Below are positions 60,663 through 63,706 of a stretch of 63,706 bases of DNA, one piece after another. Under the pieces are notes generated by a model. That model did not search any database, had not been told where the DNA came from, and saw only the letters and a list, made by a program, of their open reading frames with translations. The position numbers were made by a program, and so were the translations under genes. Within the stretch, counting starts at the first letter, position 1. Every line of letters begins with the position of its first letter. The stretch covers positions 1 through 63,706 of the forward strand of contig JAFULF010000035.1 of assembly GCA_017483225.1 (NCBI GenBank), written 5' to 3'. The stretch is from Alistipes sp. Its GTDB lineage: Bacteria; Bacteroidota; Bacteroidia; Bacteroidales; Rikenellaceae.

Positions 60663-60670
60663 TACTTTTG
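60663..60670 (+). promoter_or_regulatory. -7 box of the candidate sRNA
   Basis: TACTTTTG matches TAnnTTTG. No TTG is found at the usual distance upstream. A start point near 60676 is expected. Confidence 0.5.
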
Positions 60671-60675
60671 TACTA

Positions 60676-60796
60676 CGGATGAGGGGGAGGTCTTCCGCAT
60701 CCGACATAAATTCGGCACTAAAAACTTCAAATAGTGTGTCTCTTATAATGTTTTGTTGAGGAAGGGGTCTGCATTCACACTGCAACCCCTTTTTTC
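60676..60796 (+). ncRNA. Candidate small RNA or leader-peptide transcript
   Basis: About 120 bases lie between the promoter-like box and a strong terminator. The predicted RNA has a 5' hairpin CGGATG / CATCCG (60676-60703), a small ACTA / TAGT hairpin (60717-60734) and the terminator AAGGGGT / ACCCCTT (60762-60791) followed by T6. A short frame ATG (60679) to TGA (60759), 26 codons and serine-rich, fits within it, so a leader peptide is an alternative. It matches no RNA family that I recognise and does not look like 6S, SRP RNA or RNase P. Neighbours are priA and the rpmB operon, both on the other strand. Confidence 0.45.
60762..60795 (+). terminator. Terminator of the candidate sRNA
   Basis: AAGGGGT and ACCCCTT pair, with an inner TGCA / TGCA, followed by six T. 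Confidence 0.75.
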
Positions 60797-60861
60797 GTGT
60801 CGTCATTCGGGCGAGGCGACGGCTCGTGACCCTATACTTATATATATACAATATAAACACA

Positions 60862-60893
60862 CAAAAGGCTTCTCCTCTCGGAAAAGCCTTTTG
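60862..60893 (-). terminator. Terminator of the rpmB-rpmG-DUF4295 operon
   Basis: CAAAAGGCTT and AAGCCTTTTG form a 10-bp stem; a T-rich tail is present on the minus strand, and it could act in both directions. Confidence 0.85.
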
Positions 60894-60928
60894 TATTAAG
60901 AGCAGACTCTTAAATACAACGGAGCATA

Positions 60929-61078
60929 TTATTTCATAAACTCCGCAATCTGGTCATTCGGAACGATAGCCTCCTTGAAAATATAGGCGCCGGTCTTCTC
61001 CGACTTAACCATCTTGATGCACTTGGTAAACTGCTTACCTACACCGGTTTTGAGTGTTGCGACTACTTTCTTTGCCAT
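60929..61078 (-). CDS. DUF4295 small protein
   Basis: A 49-residue protein reading MAKKVVATLKTGVGKQFTKC at the start and ending PNDQIAEFMK. DUF4295 proteins are short, basic and specific to Bacteroidota, and regularly follow rpmB and rpmG. Here it is the third gene, 12 bases after rpmG, and ends at the operon terminator. A ribosome-linked role is inferred from context only. Confidence 0.85.
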   Translation of the reverse strand: MAKKVVATLKTGVGKQFTKCIKMVKSEKTGAYIFKEAIVPNDQIAEFMK

Positions 61079-61090
61079 AACGCACTACAA

Positions 61091-61273
61091 TTATTTAATT
61101 TCACGATGCAATGTAACCCTCTTCAAGTACGGATTGTACTTCTTGCGCTCCAAACGCTCTGGGGTGTTCTTCTTGTTCTTGGTGGTGATGTAGCGAGACA
61201 TACCTGGTACGCCGCTCTCCTTCTGCTCGGTGCATTCGAGAATCACCTGAACTCTGTTACCTTTCTTTGCCAT
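61091..61273 (-). CDS. rpmG: 50S ribosomal protein L33
   Basis: A 60-residue L33 ([20 protein letters not shown]... ending TLHREIK). Only one cysteine is present, so it is the zinc-free form. Middle gene of rpmB-rpmG-DUF4295, 15 bases after rpmB. Confidence 0.95.
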   Translation of the reverse strand: MAKKGNRVQVILECTEQKESGVPGMSRYITTKNKKNTPERLERKKYNPYLKRVTLHREIK

Positions 61274-61288
61274 TTCGACTTAAAATTT

Positions 61289-61522
61289 TTAGTAAACCTT
61301 TTTCGGAGCGGCAGCCTCTTTCAGAGCAGCTGCAAGTCCCTTCTTGTTAATTGTTTTGATTCCGGCTGCGGACACTTTGAGAGTAATCCAACGACCTTCC
61401 TCCTCCGACCAGAAACGCTTTGTACGCAGATTTGGGCTGAACGTGCGCTTGGTCTTGTGGTTCGAGTGCGAAACATTGTTTCCCACTACGGCAACCTTAC
61501 CTGTAATTTCGCAGACTTTCAT
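61289..61522 (-). CDS. rpmB: 50S ribosomal protein L28
   Basis: A 77-residue L28 ([20 protein letters not shown], then [14 protein letters not shown]). Two cysteines at most, so probably not zinc-binding. It heads the operon with rpmG and DUF4295. Normal for Bacteroidota. Confidence 0.95.
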   Translation of the reverse strand: MKVCEITGKVAVVGNNVSHSNHKTKRTFSPNLRTKRFWSEEEGRWITLKVSAAGIKTINKKGLAAALKEAAAPKKVY

Positions 61523-61633
61523 TTTGTTAATACTGTTTTTAATTTAACTCTCGCCGGATTATCCGGAAAGAGCGTGCAAATGTACGAATAAAATATTTAA
61601 TACGCAAAACTCTCTTATACAAAATATAAAAAA

Positions 61634-61675
61634 AGCCCTGCTCGGGAGTAAAAATCCCGTCAGGGCTCAACACCA
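61634..61675 (-). terminator. Terminator of the unknown two-gene operon
   Basis: AGCCCTG pairs with CAGGGCT (with an inner CGGGA / TCCCG), and on the minus strand TTTTTTTT follows. Confidence 0.85.
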
Positions 61676-61693
61676 TAAGGGGGGGGGTGACAG

Positions 61694-62020
61694 CTACCCC
61701 TTGCAGGCAATCTGTATCTGCAAGTCGAACTCGCCCTGCACCTCGACAGCCAGACGCAGGTAGTTGCCGAAGTGGCTGACCTTCACGAAGTAAAGCCCCG
61801 CCTCGTGCATCGGCTCGAAGCGCACGCCCTCGTCGGCCCAATGCACGCCGTCGAGCGAAATCTGCACCCTCGCACGCAGCTCCGCCGACTCGCCCGACAC
61901 ACGGTTTATGTTGATGAAAAATATCGCCTCATCGGCCCAACCGCACTCATAGGGGTGGGTTTCGAAGTTCTCCGCAAAGGTGCGCTTATGTTCCAGATGC
62001 GCAGCATAAAACTGTTTCAT
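61694..62020 (-). CDS. Small protein of unknown function, partner of the next gene
   Basis: Start at 62020 (MKQFYAAHLEHKRTFA) gives 108 residues, all soluble and strand-rich (IFFININRVSGESAELRARVQISLDGVHWADEG). It lies 10 bases downstream of the 315-residue gene on the same strand. Its pattern suggests an Ig- or carbohydrate-binding-like sandwich (LYFVKVSHFGNYLRLAVEVQ), but I do not recognise a family and there is no signal peptide. Nine G lie directly after its stop, then the terminator. Confidence 0.65.
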   Translation of the reverse strand: MKQFYAAHLEHKRTFAENFETHPYECGWADEAIFFININRVSGESAELRARVQISLDGVHWADEGVRFEPMHEAGLYFVKVSHFGNYLRLAVEVQGEFDLQIQIACKG

Positions 62021-62030
62021 AGTCAATACA

Positions 62031-62978
62031 TTACTCTTGTGACACAACAAACGAATCTACATACAGGAATACACGGCGGGAGGTGTCGGCCTCGACCCAA
62101 ATCACCGGATTCACTAATCCGTCGATACGGCGATACTTATCCACCGTGGTTATCGGCGTGCCTCGCAGGTCAAAAACCTTATTCTGGCACTGCACCTCGA
62201 CATACTCCCTACGCTTGACATCGACCTTCAAGCGCAGATACTGCCAGTTAATCTTGCAGTCGGTCTCGTTATACACCAGATTCTGCACGCCTCCCGGCAC
62301 ATCCTTATACCCTGCGTGGGTGCCATCCCCCGAGCGGTGGCCAAACCACCACGGGTCAACACCCCACTTACACCAGTCGCCATCCTGTCCGAAGGCCCAA
62401 TCCTTATCCGTGCCCGGGGTTGCCGAGATATACTGCCACTTACGCATCGGGCGACCATCCACGGCATTGAGGTAGCGCACACCCCAGAAGAAGCGGTTGT
62501 GGTCATCCTGCGTGTCGGAGCCGATGCCAAAGGCTCGGATAGAGTTCTCGTGGAGCCCCGGCTGCTCGCCCTCGCCATCTACCACATCCTGCTCGGCAGT
62601 GTAGGCAAACCAGCACTCCACTTGCAGATACTGCGCCTCGGGGTCGAAGAACGAGAGACGCTTGATGGCGTGGCCCATAGAGCCGGGTGCCGGAGGCATA
62701 TTGTAGGGGTTGGCAACGGGGCGTGTCGAGAGTTTCAGGCTGTATGTGCCCGACATTGAGCCGTGCGTGCCCGGAAAACGATAGGTCGCCGAGGAGAGCA
62801 TCACAGGCGGCCACTGGTCCTTGTTCACCTTCGTCGGCGGAACATCAAAGTCGGGCCCCTCGGTAAAATTAGGCATCAGCACCATCCAGCCGTTGAAGCC
62901 CTTGTCAAACACATCATACGTGAGCACCCTGCGCAGCGGATTGAACCTGCCTGCCAGAGCAATATCTTCCATACTCAT
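62031..62978 (-). CDS. Conserved protein of unknown function (possibly DUF6772-like)
   Basis: A 315-residue protein without signal peptide. It is aromatic-rich and strand-rich, with segments such as DVFDKGFNGWMVLMPNF, SLKLSTRPVANPYNMPPAPG and FGIGSDTQDDHNRFFWGVRYLN. The look is that of a beta-jelly-roll carbohydrate-related protein; DUF6772 is my best memory match but unverified. It is followed by the 108-residue partner under one terminator; a minus-strand TAATTTTG box at 63026-63033 could be its promoter. No catalytic motif can be named. Confidence 0.6.
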   Translation of the reverse strand: MSMEDIALAGRFNPLRRVLTYDVFDKGFNGWMVLMPNFTEGPDFDVPPTKVNKDQWPPVMLSSATYRFPGTHGSMSGTYSLKLSTRPVANPYNMPPAPGSMGHAIKRLSFFDPEAQYLQVECWFAYTAEQDVVDGEGEQPGLHENSIRAFGIGSDTQDDHNRFFWGVRYLNAVDGRPMRKWQYISATPGTDKDWAFGQDGDWCKWGVDPWWFGHRSGDGTHAGYKDVPGGVQNLVYNETDCKINWQYLRLKVDVKRREYVEVQCQNKVFDLRGTPITTVDKYRRIDGLVNPVIWVEADTSRRVFLYVDSFVVSQE

Positions 62979-63025
62979 ACCTTTGACTCTTTAAATTTTA
63001 GTTGAAGTTTTAGCGGTTTGTCAAA

Positions 63026-63033
63026 CAAAATTA
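63026..63033 (-). promoter_or_regulatory. -7 box of the unknown two-gene operon
   Basis: Minus-strand TAATTTTG fits TAnnTTTG, about 48 bases before the start at 62978. Confidence 0.45.
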
Positions 63034-63053
63034 CACATTTTTTTTAATCATTG

Positions 63054-63083
63054 TTGGAAATAAAAAAATAATTTCTACCTTTG
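63054..63083 (+). promoter_or_regulatory. Promoter of tRNA-Leu
   Basis: TTG (63054-63056) and TACCTTTG (63076-63083) lie 19 bases apart, 29 bases ahead of the tRNA. It is the same box as at tRNA-Ser. Confidence 0.75.
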
Positions 63084-63111
63084 CAGTCGCTAATGCATCA
63101 GTGCAGAGCAC

Positions 63112-63195
63112 GCCCGGATGGCGGAATCGGTAGACGCGCTGGTCTCAAACACCAGTAGGTTCACCCCTGTGCCGGTTCGACCCCGGCTCCGGGTA
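63112..63195 (+). tRNA. tRNA-Leu(CAA)
   Basis: Acceptor GCCCGGA / TCCGGGT with discriminator A, T-arm GGTTCGACCCC, class II variable arm and an anticodon loop CTCAAAC giving CAA. CCA is not encoded. The G1-U72 wobble pair closes the acceptor stem. Confidence 0.92.
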
Positions 63196-63197
63196 CT

Positions 63198-63229
63198 AAG
63201 AGAGGAACGTGAGTTTCTCTCTTTTTTTT
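63198..63229 (+). terminator. Terminator of tRNA-Leu
   Basis: AAGAGAGGAA pairs with TTTCTCTCTT (nine of ten), followed by eight T. Confidence 0.88.
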
Positions 63230-63254
63230 GCCTATGTGCAAAGCAAGCCGTTTG

Positions 63255-63270
63255 ACCCGGAGCCGGGGTC
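63255..63270 (-). repeat. Inverted copy of the tRNA-Leu 3' end
   Basis: ACCCGGAGCCGGGGTC is the exact reverse complement of 63179-63194 (T-arm and acceptor 3' strand of tRNA-Leu). The rest of 63230-63553 shows no gene, RNA or repeat that I can support. Confidence 0.7.
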
Positions 63271-63553
63271 AGACGATTCGGTGGCTCCTCGGCCGACTTA
63301 TCTGCGCTACGGTTGTCGTTTGCTTGCGCAAATTCTTGTGCTTGGAAATTATTGGCACGAAAACAAGCTTTCGGCCGCTATTTCCCAACCCCAACAATCT
63401 ACGGTTGCAACAACCTCCGCCGCGGTCCCCTCTCGACTGCGGCGAACGTTCGACCCACGATTACATAAGAATTGAAAGCCGCAATCCTCAACTGCCGCAT
63501 CTGCGCTAAATACTCCAAAACGGGCCGGGAGGCAGCCACCCTCACAAGATTTG

Positions 63554-63706
63554 GGCTTAATGGTCAAAAAGAGACCTGCGAAAGGGGGTAAATATCTGAG
63601 ATATAGTATATTTGCAGTATTTATAATTATTATGGACAAAAAGGTGCTCTCGTTGCGGGAGTTCTGATGTGGTCCGTAAGGGCATTTGGCGGAGTTCACA
63701 GCGTTG
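63554..63706 (+). mobile_element. Left end of an insertion sequence (partial, IS copy 2)
   Basis: The 39-base inverted repeat (63554-63592) matches the left edge of the window, and a TATATTTG promoter box (63608-63615) and transposase start follow. The element is cut by the window edge. Both IS copies would point in the same direction. Confidence 0.75.
63632..63706 (+). pseudogene. Start of a zinc-ribbon transposase with a one-base frame problem (partial)
   Basis: The ATG at 63632 opens a frame that stops after 11 codons (MDKKVLSLREF). The next frame reads KRCSRCGSSDVVRKGIWRSS then QR and the start of a Cys codon, the pattern of the N-terminal zinc ribbon of IS1/IS1595-like transposases (CxxCGS...VVR-G...QR-C). 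Removing one A from the run of five A at 63638-63642 joins both into MDKRCSRCG. So this is either a frameshift mutation, a sequencing slip at a homopolymer or contig edge, or slippage-dependent expression. Only 75 bases are visible. Confidence 0.65.

Noticed and set aside
60636-60860. A 74-codon minus-strand gene between priA and DUF4295
   Set aside because: It crosses the terminator hairpin at 60762-60795, has no recognisable product and no start signals. The plus-strand candidate RNA explains the structure better.
1-63706. Composite transposon carrying the whole window
   Set aside because: The block holds essential genes (gyrA, ftsZ, dnaB, ribosomal proteins). An IS at each edge more likely reflects contig ends or chance insertions.

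Overview
This window looks like core chromosome of a Bacteroidota bacterium, most likely order Bacteroidales and closest in flavour to Alistipes/Rikenellaceae. That placement rests on gene content and promoter style; I could not run a search, so the genus is not proven. Supporting signs are the many TAnnTTTG -7 promoter boxes, the rpmB-rpmG-DUF4295 operon, a GldE-type CorC protein, numerous signal-peptide lipoproteins, and a moderately high-GC coding style with few terminators. Both edges appear to be ends of the same insertion sequence: a 39-base stretch at 101-139 recurs inverted at 63554-63592, and a zinc-ribbon transposase begins at the right edge. The window may therefore be a whole contig broken at two IS copies.

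Layout, left to right. 0-2.8 kb: IS end, tRNA-Ser(UGA), two FKBP-like lipoproteins. 2.9-14 kb: ruvA, a sugar acetyltransferase, recQ, gyrA, a TPR protein, an AraC regulator divergent from a calcium-type P-type ATPase. 14-20.5 kb: cysQ, a coupled trio (degenerate receiver, HEAT protein, glycosyltransferase-like membrane protein), a large repeat-containing lipoprotein, rplU-rpmA. 20.9-25.4 kb: an operon of four tandem secreted S1/P1-type zinc nucleases plus a secreted PHP phosphoesterase. 25.6-34.9 kb: acyl-CoA ligase, queG, a three-gene lipid/glycan modification cassette, two further secreted PHP enzymes, plsX. 35-45 kb: rpmF, DUF177, a flavin reductase, a DUF4015 glycosidase-like lipoprotein, a porin with a YeiH-type transporter, a secreted MBL hydrolase, a MATE pump. 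45-53.4 kb: phosphopantetheinyl transferase, gldE, and a partial division/cell-wall cluster (murG-murC-ftsQ-ftsA-ftsZ). 53.4-54.2 kb: an 800-base gene-free patchwork of tandem repeats and palindromes. 54.2-61.5 kb: comM/yifB, dnaB, comF, priA, a candidate small RNA, DUF4295, rpmG, rpmB. 61.7-63.7 kb: two linked proteins of unknown function, tRNA-Leu(CAA), and the second IS end.

The most distinctive signals are (i) a family of intergenic palindromic elements whose stems differ by paired substitutions around a constant TYGGC loop, some copies carrying MITE-like terminal inverted repeats; (ii) the four-nuclease plus PHP operon, which looks like a dedicated outer-compartment nucleic-acid digestion system with a divergent second nuclease; (iii) a compact candidate sRNA or leader-peptide transcript at about 60.7 kb with TAnnTTTG promoter and terminator; (iv) FtsQ carrying a roughly 100-residue charged coiled-coil insertion. 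I saw no rRNA, CRISPR array, prophage or restriction-modification system.
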